Origin: Pseudomonas sp. N40(2020)
GTDB lineage: Bacteria; Pseudomonadota; Gammaproteobacteria; Pseudomonadales; Pseudomonadaceae
Reading direction: 5' to 3'
Length of the DNA stretch: 64,000 bases
Assembly: GCF_014472415.1 (NCBI RefSeq)
Contig: NZ_JACSZV010000016.1
Location: forward strand, 1 to 64,000
Shown here: piece by piece, positions 18,562-27,934 of the stretch
Numbering within the stretch: the stretch's first letter is position 1
Layout of the letters: every line of letters begins with the position of its first letter
Notes under the pieces: model-generated
What the model saw: only the letters and a program-made list of their open reading frames with translations
The model's database searches: none
What the model was told of the DNA's origin: nothing
Translations under genes and position numbers: made by a program

Positions 18562-18574
18562 GTAATCTTATAAC
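18562..18574 (-). promoter_or_regulatory. Candidate Zur box
   Basis: GTAATCTTATAAC matches 11 of 13 positions of the gamma-proteobacterial Zur palindrome GTTATANTATAAC as I know it. A wider GTTAT-N8-ATAAC symmetry spans 18557-18574. It sits upstream of the histidine-rich zrgA-like gene. Confidence 0.65.
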
Positions 18575-18660
18575 GAAAGTGCGCAGAGTTTGCCCGTGCG
18601 CTTGGCGTTACACAAGTCCCGTGGGAGCATGCAGGTCAGAAATGTGCGGGAGCGAACTCA

Positions 18661-19017
18661 ATGTTGCGGATACGTGGAACCGTCGGCGACGTGCCGGTGG
18701 ATTTGACGGTGGAACTGGATGACAGCGACTGGGCGAAGCTGGGCTCAGCCCTTGGCGATCAGCCGCATATCGCTCAAGCGGTGGCCGCTTCGGCGCCAGC
18801 GGCGAAACCGCTGAATCAGGACGATGCGTTGTGGCAGGCTGCCCGGGATTTGCTGCGCAAGGCCGGGCAACTCAGCGGGCCGGATCTGCTCGAACAACTG
18901 GAAGGCCTGACCGGCAGCGCAGGGGCAGGCAAACGCTTGCTGGTGCGGCTGCGGCACAGTTCGGATGTGAAAGTGGTGAGCGGCGGGGATACGCCGCTCT
19001 ACAGCTGGATCGAGTAA
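18661..19017 (+). CDS. Conserved hypothetical protein, 118 aa
   Basis: 118 residues, preceded by GGGAG about 8 bases before the ATG. N-terminal beta-rich half (MLRIRGTVGDVPVDLTVELD), an Ala/Pro linker at about 40-50, and a helical C-terminal half. No signal peptide or known motif. It converges on cnoX with 4 bases between the stops. Codon use matches the neighbours and the reading frame is clean, so it is probably real. Function unknown. Confidence 0.65.
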   Translation: MLRIRGTVGDVPVDLTVELDDSDWAKLGSALGDQPHIAQAVAASAPAAKPLNQDDALWQAARDLLRKAGQLSGPDLLEQLEGLTGSAGAGKRLLVRLRHSSDVKVVSGGDTPLYSWIE

Positions 19018-19021
19018 ACGC

Positions 19022-19894
19022 TTAGTACAGCGCGGCAAACAACTTGCGACGGTAGGCGGTCACCAGAGGGTGATCGTTGCCCAACAACTCGAACACCTGC
19101 AACAACGTCTTGTGCGGCAAACCTTCGCTGTAGCTGCGATTACGGATGAACAGCTTGAGCAAGGCATCCAGAGCCGCTTCGTATTGCTGACGAGCCAGTT
19201 GCTGAATCGCCAGTTGATACACCGCTTCATCGTCCTGCGGGTTTTGCGCCAGACGGGTTTTCAGGTCGGCAGCGTCCGGCAGGTCGCGGGCAAGGCCCAG
19301 AAATTTGATCTGCGCCTTCGCCCCGGCGAGCGTGGCTTTGTGCTCATCGCTCTTGACCGCGTCGAGCACGGTTTGCGCTTCGTCCAGTTCGCCGCGCTCG
19401 GTCAGGCAACGGGCGTACAGAATCAGCGCTTTGGCGTTGGTGTTGTCTTCGTTGAGCATGATCACCAGCGCGGCTTCGGCATCGGCGTAACGACCGTCAT
19501 CGAACAAGGCCTGAGCCTGTTCGAATGGATCGGCCGCGGCCGGCGCTGGCATCTGCACATGGGGTTCGAGCAAGGCACGTACGGCGGATTCCGGTTGCGC
19601 GCCGGCAAAACCGTCGACCGGTTGACCGTCCTTGAACAGCACCACAGTCGGCAGGCTGCGAATGCCGAAGCGGGCCACGATGTCCTGCTCGATGTCGCAG
19701 TTGACCTTGGCCAGCAGCAACTCGCCCTGATAGCTCTCGGCAATGCCTTGCAGCATCGGCATCAGCGCCTTGCACGGCGCACACCATTCGGCCCAGAAAT
19801 CCACCAGCACGGGTTTATTGAAGGAAGCCTCGATCACCGACTGGTCGAAATCGGCAGTCGTGGCGTCGAAGATGTACGGCGTTTGTTGACTCAT
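19022..19894 (-). CDS. cnoX: CnoX/YbbN-type thioredoxin-TPR protein
   Basis: 290 residues: thioredoxin domain (1-110) followed by TPR-like helical repeats (125-290). The active-site motif is WCAPC (Trp37, Cys38, Cys41), not the WCGPC of thioredoxin 1. E. coli CnoX lacks a redox CXXC, so this version may keep redox activity. CnoX proteins act as holdases that protect unfolded proteins from over-oxidation and hand them to DnaK and GroEL. Single-gene transcript by appearance. Confidence 0.87.
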   Translation of the reverse strand: MSQQTPYIFDATTADFDQSVIEASFNKPVLVDFWAEWCAPCKALMPMLQGIAESYQGELLLAKVNCDIEQDIVARFGIRSLPTVVLFKDGQPVDGFAGAQPESAVRALLEPHVQMPAPAAADPFEQAQALFDDGRYADAEAALVIMLNEDNTNAKALILYARCLTERGELDEAQTVLDAVKSDEHKATLAGAKAQIKFLGLARDLPDAADLKTRLAQNPQDDEAVYQLAIQQLARQQYEAALDALLKLFIRNRSYSEGLPHKTLLQVFELLGNDHPLVTAYRRKLFAALY

Positions 19895-19925
19895 GGGGGA
19901 TCTCTTTTAAGCGTCAATGAACGCA

Positions 19926-20600
19926 CTATAAGGGGTGGCGCAAAAGATCGCGACGCGCGTGGTAAAGGCTCACATGCCGAAACTCTTCCGGCTCCGCCAG
20001 ATCCGGCAAGGTCATCGCCTCAAGCATTTCAATGCGCTCATACAACGGATGGCGAAAATCCCGAACCCGCGAATCGGCCACCAGCGCTTCACGGCCACGG
20101 CTGAGAAACGCATCGAGCAACGGCAGATTCGCCCGGTCATACAACACATCCGCCACCAGAATCAGGTCAAAGCGATCCGCTTCGGCGAAGAAATCCGTCG
20201 AATAACTCATCTGCACATCGTTGAGTTCGGCATTCGCCCGACACGCCGCGATCGCCAGCGGATCGAGATCGCAGGCCACCACTTCCAACGCCCCGGCCTT
20301 CACCGCTGCAATCCCGGCGATGCCGGAACCGGCGCCAAAATCCAGGACGCGTTTGCCGCGCACCCATTCGGGAAACTCGGCCAGATAACGCGCCACCGCC
20401 AGACCACTGGCCCAGCAAAAGCTCCAGTAGGGCGGCTCGTGCAGAATTCGTTGGGTTTCTTCCTGGCTGAATTCGCGTGCCATGTTGTCGCCGTCAATCA
20501 GCCACAACTGCAAATCGGTGTCCGGCAACGCACAGGCTTTCAGTCTGGCGTCGCCGAGCAGTTCACCCAACGCCTGTTGCAGGTCGAGCGGTGCATTCAT
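19926..20600 (-). CDS. Class I SAM-dependent methyltransferase (protein-lysine type)
   Basis: 224 residues. Motif I VLDFGAGSGIAGIAA (about 85-99), acidic loop VACDLDPLAIAACRANAELN, and the post-I motif LILVADVLYDRANL. The DVLYD motif and the PPYWSFCWASG segment are characteristic of the METTL20/ETF-beta lysine methyltransferase group, so a protein lysine is the likely acceptor. Its ATG overlaps the stop of the YbaY-like lipoprotein gene. Confidence 0.82.
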   Translation of the reverse strand: MNAPLDLQQALGELLGDARLKACALPDTDLQLWLIDGDNMAREFSQEETQRILHEPPYWSFCWASGLAVARYLAEFPEWVRGKRVLDFGAGSGIAGIAAVKAGALEVVACDLDPLAIAACRANAELNDVQMSYSTDFFAEADRFDLILVADVLYDRANLPLLDAFLSRGREALVADSRVRDFRHPLYERIEMLEAMTLPDLAEPEEFRHVSLYHARRDLLRHPL

Positions 20601-21061
20601 GGTGCTTTGACGAATTGCAGTTGGCCCAATGCCTGAGTGGTCGGCTGGGTAATGGTTTGCGACGGCAGATGCAGGATCAACTGGCCAGACTGGCTGGCGC
20701 GGCCACGCAGTTCAACCCGCGCCCCGGCCGGGAAGGCCTCGGGGTTGAAGCGCACATGGAACGGCAGAATCTGGTTGTTGCCGATCAGGCTGGAACTGGC
20801 GAGCAATTGCTGCGGGCGATCCTTTGCATCGATCACCAGTAGCGCCAGTTCGACTTCGGCACCGGCCGGCACACCTTGCAGGGTGCCACTCAGTTCGCGC
20901 TGATACGCCGGCAACGGGCCGAGGTCGGCGGCTTCCTTGGCTTTTTTCTGCGCCTGCTGTGGCGCCGGGCCTGGAGTGGGCGGCTGAGGCTTGGGCGCAT
21001 CGCTGCTGCAGGCCACCAGCAGGCTTAAAAAACTGAGCAAAACGAGCGGACGTAACGACAT
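20597..21061 (-). CDS. YbaY-family lipoprotein
   Basis: 154 residues from the ATG at 21061, which has GGAG seven bases upstream. Lipobox LLVAC with Cys at about 18, then a Pro-rich linker (PKPQPPTPGPAPQQAQ) and a beta-rich YbaY domain (LSGTLQGVPAGAEVELALLV). Periplasmic lipid-anchored protein of unknown function. Overlaps the methyltransferase gene by four bases. Confidence 0.82.
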   Translation of the reverse strand: MSLRPLVLLSFLSLLVACSSDAPKPQPPTPGPAPQQAQKKAKEAADLGPLPAYQRELSGTLQGVPAGAEVELALLVIDAKDRPQQLLASSSLIGNNQILPFHVRFNPEAFPAGARVELRGRASQSGQLILHLPSQTITQPTTQALGQLQFVKAP

Positions 21062-21189
21062 TGGCAGCTCCGGCAAAATGAAATCGATGGATCAAACGAT
21101 CATGCCAGTCTGTATACCGCAAACCCTATGGCTTGTCTTGCCACCGGGATGCGCTACCATGGCCCTCCCTTTTTTTGTTGCCAGCCACC

Positions 21190-21654
21190 ATGCACTGTCC
21201 CTTCTGCGGTGCCAACGACACCAAGGTCATCGACTCGCGTCTGGTCGCCGAGGGCGAACAGGTGCGCCGCCGGCGTGAATGCCTGGCCTGCGGCGAACGT
21301 TTCACGACATTCGAGACGGCCGAACTGGTGTTGCCGCGCCTGATCAAAACCGATGGCAGCCGCCAGCCGTTCGACGAAGAAAAACTCCGCGCGGGCATGC
21401 AACGCGCCCTGGAGAAGCGTCCGGTGAGCGTCGAGCGCCTCGAATCCTCTTTGGTTCACATCAAGCACAAGCTGCGCGCCACCGGCGAGCGCGAGGTTAA
21501 ATCCCTCGTGGTCGGCGAACTGGTGATGGCCGAGCTGCAAAAGCTTGATGAAGTCGCCTACATCCGTTTCGCTTCGGTCTACAAGCGCTTCCAGGATCTT
21601 AACGAGTTCCGCGAAGAGATCGACCGCCTCGCCCGCGAACCGGTGAAAGAATGA
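21190..21654 (+). CDS. nrdR: Transcriptional repressor NrdR
   Basis: 154 residues, the standard length, from the ATG at 21190. Zinc ribbon with four cysteines ([10 protein letters not shown] and [12 protein letters not shown]), then an ATP-cone domain ([19 protein letters not shown]). Represses ribonucleotide reductase genes in an ATP/dATP-dependent way. Overlaps ribD by four bases at the head of the riboflavin cluster, a common gamma-proteobacterial order. Confidence 0.96.
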   Translation: MHCPFCGANDTKVIDSRLVAEGEQVRRRRECLACGERFTTFETAELVLPRLIKTDGSRQPFDEEKLRAGMQRALEKRPVSVERLESSLVHIKHKLRATGEREVKSLVVGELVMAELQKLDEVAYIRFASVYKRFQDLNEFREEIDRLAREPVKE

Positions 21655-22784
21655 TCACCGCCGCCGAGCAGGCCATCCTCGACGCCCACTTCATGGCCCG
21701 CGCGCTGGAACTGGCGCGCAAAGGTCACTACACCACGCATCCTAATCCCCGGGTTGGCTGCGTGGTGGTGCGGGACGGGCAGATCGTCGGCGAAGGCTGG
21801 CACGAACGCGCCGGCGAGCCTCACGCTGAAGTCCACGCCTTGCGCGCTGCCGGTGAGCTGGCCCGGGGTGCGACCGCTTACGTCACCCTCGAGCCGTGCA
21901 GCCACCATGGCCGCACCCCGCCGTGCGCCGATGCGTTGGTCAATGCCGGCGTGGCTCGGGTGGTGGCGGCGATGCGCGATCCGAACCCTCAAGTCGCCGG
22001 TCGTGGTTTGCAACGTCTGGCCGATGCCGGCATTGCGACTGAAAGCGGCGTACTGGAAGCTGAGGCGCGCAAGCTCAATCAGGGTTTTCTGAAACGCATG
22101 GAACACGGCTTGCCGTTCGTGCGGGTCAAACTGGCCATGAGTCTCGACGGCCGCACGGCGATGGAAAGCGGCGAGAGTCAATGGATCACCGGCCCGGCCG
22201 CACGTTCGGCGGTGCAGCGTTTGCGCGCGCAAGCGGCGGTGGTGCTGACCGGCGCCGACACGGTGCTGGCTGACGGCGCACGCTTGACCGTGCGCGCTGA
22301 TGAGCTGGGTCTGGATGCCGGGCAAACCGCACTGGCCATGAGCCGTCCGCCGCTGCGAGTGCTGATCGACGGACGCCTGCGGGTGCCGCTGGACGCGCCG
22401 TTCTTCAAGGCTGGCCCGGCGCTGGTCGCCACCTGCATGGCGGTCGAAGAGCAATACGCCAATGGCCCGGAATGTTTGATCGTGCCGGGTGATGACGGTC
22501 AGGTCGATTTGCATCAATTACTGATCGAACTGGCCAACCGTGGCGTCAACGAAGTGCTGGTCGAGGCCGGCCCTCGTCTGGCCGGTGCCTTTGCCCAGCT
22601 CGGTCTGGTCGATGAGTTCGTGATCTTCATCGCCGGCAAGTTCCTCGGCTCCACGGCGCGTCCGCTTTTGGATTGGCCGCTGAGCTATATGAAGGACGCT
22701 CCCGAGCTGAAAATCACTGAAATCCGCGCGGTTGGCGATGACTGGCGAGTCACTGCCATCCCTGTCCTTTCGGCGAGCGTATAA
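21651..22784 (+). CDS. ribD: Bifunctional riboflavin deaminase/reductase RibD
   Basis: 377 residues. The N-terminal deaminase carries the zinc site HAEVHAL and [11 protein letters not shown]; the C-terminal half (from about 150) is the NADPH-dependent reductase ([26 protein letters not shown]). Catalyses the deamination and ribosyl reduction steps after GTP cyclohydrolase II. The stop of nrdR overlaps its ATG. Both domains look intact. Confidence 0.96.
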   Translation: MITAAEQAILDAHFMARALELARKGHYTTHPNPRVGCVVVRDGQIVGEGWHERAGEPHAEVHALRAAGELARGATAYVTLEPCSHHGRTPPCADALVNAGVARVVAAMRDPNPQVAGRGLQRLADAGIATESGVLEAEARKLNQGFLKRMEHGLPFVRVKLAMSLDGRTAMESGESQWITGPAARSAVQRLRAQAAVVLTGADTVLADGARLTVRADELGLDAGQTALAMSRPPLRVLIDGRLRVPLDAPFFKAGPALVATCMAVEEQYANGPECLIVPGDDGQVDLHQLLIELANRGVNEVLVEAGPRLAGAFAQLGLVDEFVIFIAGKFLGSTARPLLDWPLSYMKDAPELKITEIRAVGDDWRVTAIPVLSASV

Positions 22785-22831
22785 TTCCCGGCCATCGCGT
22801 TAGCGCTGGCTTCGTTCTCAAGGAGAACCCC

Positions 22832-23494
22832 ATGTTTACCGGCATCATCGAATCCATCGGCAGCATCCGTGCATTGACCCCAAAGGGCGGCGATGTGCGG
22901 GTGCATGTTGAAACCGGCAAGCTCGACCTGAGCGACGTCAAACTCGGCGACAGCATCGCGGTCAACGGCGTCTGCCTGACGGCCGTTGAGCTGCCGGGCG
23001 ACGGCTTCGCTGCCGACGTCAGCCGCGAAACCCTCGACTGCACCGCCATGAACGACCTGAAAAGCGGCAGCCCGGTCAATCTGGAAAAAGCCCTGACCCC
23101 GACCACCCGTCTCGGCGGGCACTTGGTCAGCGGTCACGTCGACGGTGTCGGTGAAATCGTCTCCCGCGCTGATAATGCCCGCGCCGTGGAATTTCGCATC
23201 CGCGCACCGAAAGAGCTGGCCAAGTACATCGCTCATAAAGGCTCGATCACCGTCGACGGCACGAGCCTGACCGTGAACGCGGTCGATGGCGCCGAGTTCA
23301 TGCTGACGATCATCCCGCACACCCTGAGCGAAACCATCATGGCTTCCTACAAGCCAGGTCGCCGAGTGAACCTGGAAGTCGACTTGCTGGCGCGTTATCT
23401 GGAGCGTCTGCTCCTCGGCGACAAGGCCGCAGAGCCAAGCGCTGGTGGCATCACTGAAAGCTTTCTGGCCGCCAACGGCTATCTCAAATCCTGA
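22832..23494 (+). CDS. ribE: Riboflavin synthase, alpha subunit
   Basis: 220 residues made of two tandem lumazine-binding repeats, each starting with a hydrophobic strand (MFTGIIESIGSI; LVSGHVDGVGEIV). An AAGGAGAA site precedes the ATG. Dismutates two 6,7-dimethyl-8-ribityllumazine molecules to riboflavin. No FMN-riboswitch-like structure is seen in the 47-base gap after ribD. Called ribC in some nomenclatures. Confidence 0.95.
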   Translation: MFTGIIESIGSIRALTPKGGDVRVHVETGKLDLSDVKLGDSIAVNGVCLTAVELPGDGFAADVSRETLDCTAMNDLKSGSPVNLEKALTPTTRLGGHLVSGHVDGVGEIVSRADNARAVEFRIRAPKELAKYIAHKGSITVDGTSLTVNAVDGAEFMLTIIPHTLSETIMASYKPGRRVNLEVDLLARYLERLLLGDKAAEPSAGGITESFLAANGYLKS

Positions 23495-23510
23495 CCCAAG
23501 GGGGTGCCTT

Positions 23511-24602
23511 GTGGCGCTCAATAGCATCGAAGAACTGGTTGAAGACATCCGCCAAGGCAAGATGGTCATCCTCATGGATGACGAAGACCGCGAGAACGAA
23601 GGCGACCTGATCATGGCCGCCGAATGCTGCAAGGCCGAGCACATCAACTTCATGGCCAAGCACGCCCGTGGCCTGATCTGCATGCCGATGAGCCGCGAGC
23701 GCTGCGAACTGCTGAAGCTGCCGCTGATGGCGCCACGCAATGGTTCCGGTTTTGGTACCAAGTTCACCGTGTCGATCGAAGCCGCCGAAGGCGTGACCAC
23801 CGGCATTTCCGCCGCCGACCGTGCGCGCACCGTGCAAGCGGCTGCCGCCAAAGACGCCAAGGCTGAAGACATCGTCAGCCCCGGCCACATCTTCCCGCTG
23901 ATGGCGCAGGCCGGTGGCACCCTGGCGCGCGCAGGCCACACCGAGGCCGCTTGCGACCTCGCACGCATGGCCGGTTTCGAGCCGAGCGGCGTGATCTGCG
24001 AAGTGATGAACGACGACGGCACCATGTCCCGTCGCACCGAACTGGAAGCCTTCGCCGCCGAACACAACATCAAGATCGGCACCATTGCCGACCTGATTCA
24101 CTACCGGATGATCCACGAACGTACCGTTCAGCGGATTGCCGAGCAGCCACTGGACAGCGAACTGGGCCATTTCAACCTGGTGACCTATCGTGATTCGGTG
24201 GAAGGCGACGTGCACATGGCCCTGACGCTGGGCACCGTTTGCGCCGAAGAGCCAACACTGGTTCGCGTACACAACATGGACCCGCTGCGCGACCTGTTGA
24301 TGGTCAAACAACCGGGCCGCTGGAGTCTGCGCGCCGCCATGACGGCGGTTGCCGAGGCTGGCAGCGGTGTGGTGCTGTTGCTCGGTCACCCGCTCGATGG
24401 CGACGTGTTGCTGGCGCACATCCGCGAAACCGCCGATCAGGCTGTGGTGAAAAAACCGACCACTTACAGCATCGTTGGTGCCGGTTCGCAGATCCTGCGC
24501 GACCTTGGCGTACGCAAAATGCGCCTGATGTCGGCGCCAATGAAATTTAATGCGATATCCGGTTTCGATCTGGAAGTTGTAGAATACGTGCCCTCCGAAT
24601 AA
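23511..24602 (+). CDS. ribBX: DHBP synthase fused to an inactive GTP-cyclohydrolase-like domain (RibBX)
   Basis: 363 residues from the GTG at 23511, preceded by AAGGGGG. Residues 1-200 are an intact 3,4-dihydroxy-2-butanone-4-phosphate synthase (MDDEDRENEGDL; GSGFGTKFTVSIEAAEGVTT). The C-terminal part has the GTP cyclohydrolase II fold, but the zinc segment HSEC...RCDCG is replaced by HNMDPLRDLLMVKQPGRWSL, with no cysteines. It should make DHBP only. An intact RibA is at 28166-28783. This is the RibBX architecture known from proteobacteria. Confidence 0.9.
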   Translation: MALNSIEELVEDIRQGKMVILMDDEDRENEGDLIMAAECCKAEHINFMAKHARGLICMPMSRERCELLKLPLMAPRNGSGFGTKFTVSIEAAEGVTTGISAADRARTVQAAAAKDAKAEDIVSPGHIFPLMAQAGGTLARAGHTEAACDLARMAGFEPSGVICEVMNDDGTMSRRTELEAFAAEHNIKIGTIADLIHYRMIHERTVQRIAEQPLDSELGHFNLVTYRDSVEGDVHMALTLGTVCAEEPTLVRVHNMDPLRDLLMVKQPGRWSLRAAMTAVAEAGSGVVLLLGHPLDGDVLLAHIRETADQAVVKKPTTYSIVGAGSQILRDLGVRKMRLMSAPMKFNAISGFDLEVVEYVPSE

Positions 24603-24648
24603 TGACCGGTTGTTTCCGGCCCTGATTTCGCGGCAAATAAATCACTGA

Positions 24649-24671
24649 GGGATGCGTAGCAAACGCGTCCC
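24649..24671 (+). other. Hairpin in the ribBX-ribH spacer
   Basis: GGGATGCG-TAGCAAA-CGCGTCCC can pair with one G-U. No T run follows. It may mark an RNA-processing or attenuation point in the rib transcript. Confidence 0.35.
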
Positions 24672-24693
24672 GGCTCTTTAAGAGATCTGACGA

Positions 24694-25170
24694 ATGACCC
24701 TGAAGACCATCGAAGGTACCTTCATCGCCCCTAAAGGCCGCTACGCTTTGGTAGTGGGCCGTTTCAACAGCTTCGTCGTTGAAAGCCTGGTCAGCGGTGC
24801 AGTTGATGCCCTGGTTCGCCACGGCGTGAGCGAAAGCGACATCACCATCATCCGCGCACCTGGCGCCTTCGAAATTCCGCTGGTTGCGCAGAAAGTCGCC
24901 CAGAAAGGCGAGTTCGCAGCCATCATCGCTCTCGGCGCGGTCATTCGTGGCGGTACTCCGCACTTCGAATACGTGGCGGGCGAATGCACCAAGGGCCTGG
25001 CCCAGGTGTCCATGGAGTTCGGCGTGCCGGTCGCTTTCGGTGTCCTGACCGTTGATTCCATCGAGCAAGCCATCGAACGTTCCGGCACCAAGGCCGGTAA
25101 CAAAGGTTCTGAAGCTGCCCTGTCCGCTCTGGAAATGGTCAGCCTGCTGGCGCAGTTGGAGGCCAAGTGA
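24694..25170 (+). CDS. ribH: 6,7-dimethyl-8-ribityllumazine synthase
   Basis: 158 residues. Substrate-loop motifs [14 protein letters not shown], the GAFEIPL segment and [14 protein letters not shown] with the catalytic histidine are intact. Condenses DHBP (from RibBX) with the pyrimidine product of RibD. The stop codon overlaps the nusB GTG. Confidence 0.96.
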   Translation: MTLKTIEGTFIAPKGRYALVVGRFNSFVVESLVSGAVDALVRHGVSESDITIIRAPGAFEIPLVAQKVAQKGEFAAIIALGAVIRGGTPHFEYVAGECTKGLAQVSMEFGVPVAFGVLTVDSIEQAIERSGTKAGNKGSEAALSALEMVSLLAQLEAK

Positions 25171-25667
25171 TTAGCGACGAAAGCGATCGTTTCAACCCGC
25201 GCGAGCCACGTCCAGCGGACGCCGGCAAGCCTTCGAAAAGCGAGAAGCGCCGGGCTGCCCGTCAGTTGGCGACTCAAGCACTGTATCAGCGTCACATGGC
25301 CGGCACTTCGCTGAACGAAATCGAAGCGCAGTTCCGCGTCGATAACGATTTTACCTTTGCCGATGCCAGCTACTTCCACGACATCCTGCACGGTGTTCCA
25401 GCGAGCCTGACCGAGATCGACGCTGCGTTGGCGCCGTGCCTGGACCTGACCATCGAAGAGCTCGACCCGGTTGAACTCTGCGTGCTGCGCCTGTCCGCAT
25501 GGGAGCTGCTCAAACGTGTCGATGTGCCGTACCGTGTGGTAATCAACGAAGGGATCGAACTGGCGAAAGTCTACGGTTCGACCGACGGCCACAAGTTCGT
25601 CAACGGCGTGCTCGACAAGCTGGCCCCGCGCCTGCGTGAAGCCGAAGTGAAGGAACACAAGCGCTGA
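25167..25667 (+). CDS. nusB: Transcription antitermination factor NusB
   Basis: 166 residues from the GTG at 25167 (GTGA overlap with ribH). A charged N-terminal extension of about 25 residues precedes the NusB helical core ([34 protein letters not shown]). Binds boxA RNA with NusE in rRNA antitermination. The ribH-nusB-thiL-pgpA order is conserved in gamma-proteobacteria. Confidence 0.95.
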   Translation: MISDESDRFNPREPRPADAGKPSKSEKRRAARQLATQALYQRHMAGTSLNEIEAQFRVDNDFTFADASYFHDILHGVPASLTEIDAALAPCLDLTIEELDPVELCVLRLSAWELLKRVDVPYRVVINEGIELAKVYGSTDGHKFVNGVLDKLAPRLREAEVKEHKR

Positions 25668-25685
25668 TCTGCGCTTGAGTTCCCA

Positions 25686-26651
25686 ATGGGCGAGTTTGAG
25701 CTGATCCGCAATTTCTTCGCCGCCGCGCCCTGTGCGCAGGGCGGCGAGGGCGTTGCACTGGGGATCGGCGACGACTGCGCCTTGCTGGCGGTTCCTTCCG
25801 GGGAACAGCTGGCGATTTCCACCGATACGCTGGTGGCCGGCGTGCATTTCGCCGACCCCTGCGATCCGTTTCTGCTCGGTCAGCGCTCGCTGGCCGTCGC
25901 GGTCAGCGATCTGGCCGCCATGGGCGCCACGCCCGTTGCCTTTACCCTTGCCCTGACTGTGCCGACGGTGACCGCCGATTGGCTGCAAGCCTATGCCCGT
26001 GGTTTGAACCGCATGGCGCAGAGCTGCGGCGTGGCATTGGTCGGTGGTGATACCACGCGCGGGCCGTTGAGCTTGACCGTCACCGTGTTCGGCCGCGTCC
26101 CGGCCGGTCAGGCCTTGACCCGTAGCGGCGCGCAGCCGGGTGACTTGCTGTGTGTCGGCGGTGAACTGGGCAATGCCGCCGGTGCGTTACCGCTGGTATT
26201 GGGCCAGCGCGACGCCGCGTCGGACATCGCCCAGCCGCTGCTCGATCACTATTGGTCGCCGCAACCGCAACTGGCCCTCGGTCAGGCGCTGCGCGGCAAG
26301 GCTACTTCCGCACTGGATATCTCCGATGGCCTGCTCGCCGATTGCGGCCACATCGCCCTGGCGTCGAAGATGCGGCTCGAGATTGAACGCGAGCGCGTAC
26401 CGTTGTCGGATGCTTTAGTGGCGTTTCTCGGCCAGCGCGGCGCCGAACGCGCGGCGCTCAGTGGTGGCGATGATTACGTGCTGGCCTTCACGTTGCCGTC
26501 TGTCGAGTTGCCGGCGCTGCTGGCTGCCGGTTGGCCGATCCATGTGATCGGTCGCGTGGCAGAGGGGCAGGGCGTGGTGCTGCTGGATCGAGACGGCCAC
26601 GACATCACCCCGCAAATCCGGGGTTATCAACATTTTCAGGAGACACCGTGA
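25686..26651 (+). CDS. thiL: Thiamine-monophosphate kinase
   Basis: 321 residues. AIR-synthase-like fold with GIGDDCALL (about 29-37), STDTLVAGVHF and the DLAAMGA motif, plus LDISDGLLADCGH in the C-terminal half. Makes thiamine pyrophosphate, the cofactor of Dxs encoded at 32035-33933. TGA overlaps the pgpA GTG. Confidence 0.95.
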   Translation: MGEFELIRNFFAAAPCAQGGEGVALGIGDDCALLAVPSGEQLAISTDTLVAGVHFADPCDPFLLGQRSLAVAVSDLAAMGATPVAFTLALTVPTVTADWLQAYARGLNRMAQSCGVALVGGDTTRGPLSLTVTVFGRVPAGQALTRSGAQPGDLLCVGGELGNAAGALPLVLGQRDAASDIAQPLLDHYWSPQPQLALGQALRGKATSALDISDGLLADCGHIALASKMRLEIERERVPLSDALVAFLGQRGAERAALSGGDDYVLAFTLPSVELPALLAAGWPIHVIGRVAEGQGVVLLDRDGHDITPQIRGYQHFQETP

Positions 26652-27151
26652 CAGATCACCCGAAACAGGTTCCGGCCGAATTCGTTCCGCCGTCTGTCTG
26701 GCGCAATCCCTGGCATTTCCTCGCGTTCGGCTTCGGTTCGGGCACCTTGCCCAAGGCGCCGGGCACGTGGGGCTCGTTAGTTGCGCTACCCTTTATCCCG
26801 TTGTGGCAGATGCTGCCCGACTGGGGTTACTGGCTGATGCTCGGGATCACCATGCTGTTCGGCTTCTGGCTGTGCGGCAAAGTGGCCGACGATCTGCGGG
26901 TGCACGACCACGAAGGCATCGTCTGGGACGAAATGGTCGGGATGTGGATCACCCTGTGGCTGGTGCCGGAAGGCTGGTACTGGTTGCTCGCGGGTTTTCT
27001 GGTATTCCGCTTCTTCGATATTCTCAAGCCGTGGCCGATTCGCTGGATCGACCGGCATGTCCATGGCGGCGTCGGCATCATGCTCGACGACGTGCTGGCC
27101 GGGGTGTTTGCCTGGCTGGCGATGCAGGGACTGGTGTGGATTTTCGCCTGA
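26648..27151 (+). CDS. pgpA: Phosphatidylglycerophosphatase A
   Basis: 167 residues from the GTG at 26648, with AGGAGA six bases upstream. Motifs FGSGTLPKAPGTWGSL, VWDEMVGMWIT and FRFFDILKPWPIRWID are characteristic of PgpA. About four membrane segments. Dephosphorylates phosphatidylglycerol phosphate to phosphatidylglycerol. Confidence 0.94.
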   Translation: MTDHPKQVPAEFVPPSVWRNPWHFLAFGFGSGTLPKAPGTWGSLVALPFIPLWQMLPDWGYWLMLGITMLFGFWLCGKVADDLRVHDHEGIVWDEMVGMWITLWLVPEGWYWLLAGFLVFRFFDILKPWPIRWIDRHVHGGVGIMLDDVLAGVFAWLAMQGLVWIFA

Positions 27152-27188
27152 CCTTGCGGGGCCCAGGCGTCAAGTGAGGTAACTAGGG

Positions 27189-27926
27189 ATGGCTGGACGC
27201 TGGTTGGTGCTATTGGTTTTTGCCCTGCTGGGCACAGTGGCCAGTGCGCAGGAATCAGTGCCAGCGCCCTCGGTCATCCACCTGGCCAGCGAAGACTGGG
27301 AAGACTACACCGCCGCCGACGGCCATGGGCTGGGCTGGGATATCTTGCGAAAGGTGTTCGAGCCGGCCGGGGTGAAGCTGAATATTCGCACCGAGCCGTA
27401 CACCCGTTCAGTGGGGCTGGCCCAGCGCGGCGAGGTCGATGCCTGTGTCGGCTCTTATGATCAAGAATTCAGCGAACTGCTTTATCCGCGCTGGAATTTC
27501 GACACCGACCACGTCTACGCGCTGGGCCTTGCCAGCAATCCGGCGCCAACGCCGGAAACCTTGGGCAGTTACCGACTGGCTTGGGTACGTGGCTACGACT
27601 ATCAGAATTATTTGCCCAACGTGCGCGGCTATAACGAAGTCGTCCGGCGTACCGGGATTCTGTCGATGCTGACCCACAATCGCGCCGACTATTACATCGA
27701 CGCGCTGACTGAGATCGACTATGTGCTCAGCCGGGCCAGGGATCCTTCGCAGTTCCGCACCACTCATATCGCTGAATTGCCGCTGTACCTGTGTTTCGCC
27801 AATACGCCACAAGCGCGGACGTTGATGGCGCTGTTTGACCAGCGCATGGAGCAACTGGTGAAAAGCGGTGAGCTGAAGCCGGTATTTGAGCGCTGGAAGC
27901 AGCCGTATCCGTTTAGTTCGCCCTGA
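27189..27926 (+). CDS. Periplasmic substrate-binding-type protein
   Basis: 245 residues. Signal peptide MAGRWLVLLVFALLGTVASA, then a type II periplasmic-binding fold (IHLASEDWEDYTAADGHGLG; TEPYTRSVGLAQRGEVDACV; YYIDALTEIDYVL). It resembles amino-acid-binding proteins of the bac3 group, but there is no ABC permease or ATPase nearby, so a sensory or orphan role is possible. An independent gene 37 bases after pgpA. Confidence 0.8.
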   Translation: MAGRWLVLLVFALLGTVASAQESVPAPSVIHLASEDWEDYTAADGHGLGWDILRKVFEPAGVKLNIRTEPYTRSVGLAQRGEVDACVGSYDQEFSELLYPRWNFDTDHVYALGLASNPAPTPETLGSYRLAWVRGYDYQNYLPNVRGYNEVVRRTGILSMLTHNRADYYIDALTEIDYVLSRARDPSQFRTTHIAELPLYLCFANTPQARTLMALFDQRMEQLVKSGELKPVFERWKQPYPFSSP

Positions 27927-27934
27927 CGCGAAAC

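Noticed and set aside
23495..23510. FMN riboswitch before ribBX
   Set aside because: Only 16 bases separate ribE from ribBX, and the gaps before ribE and ribH are also too short or lack the pattern.
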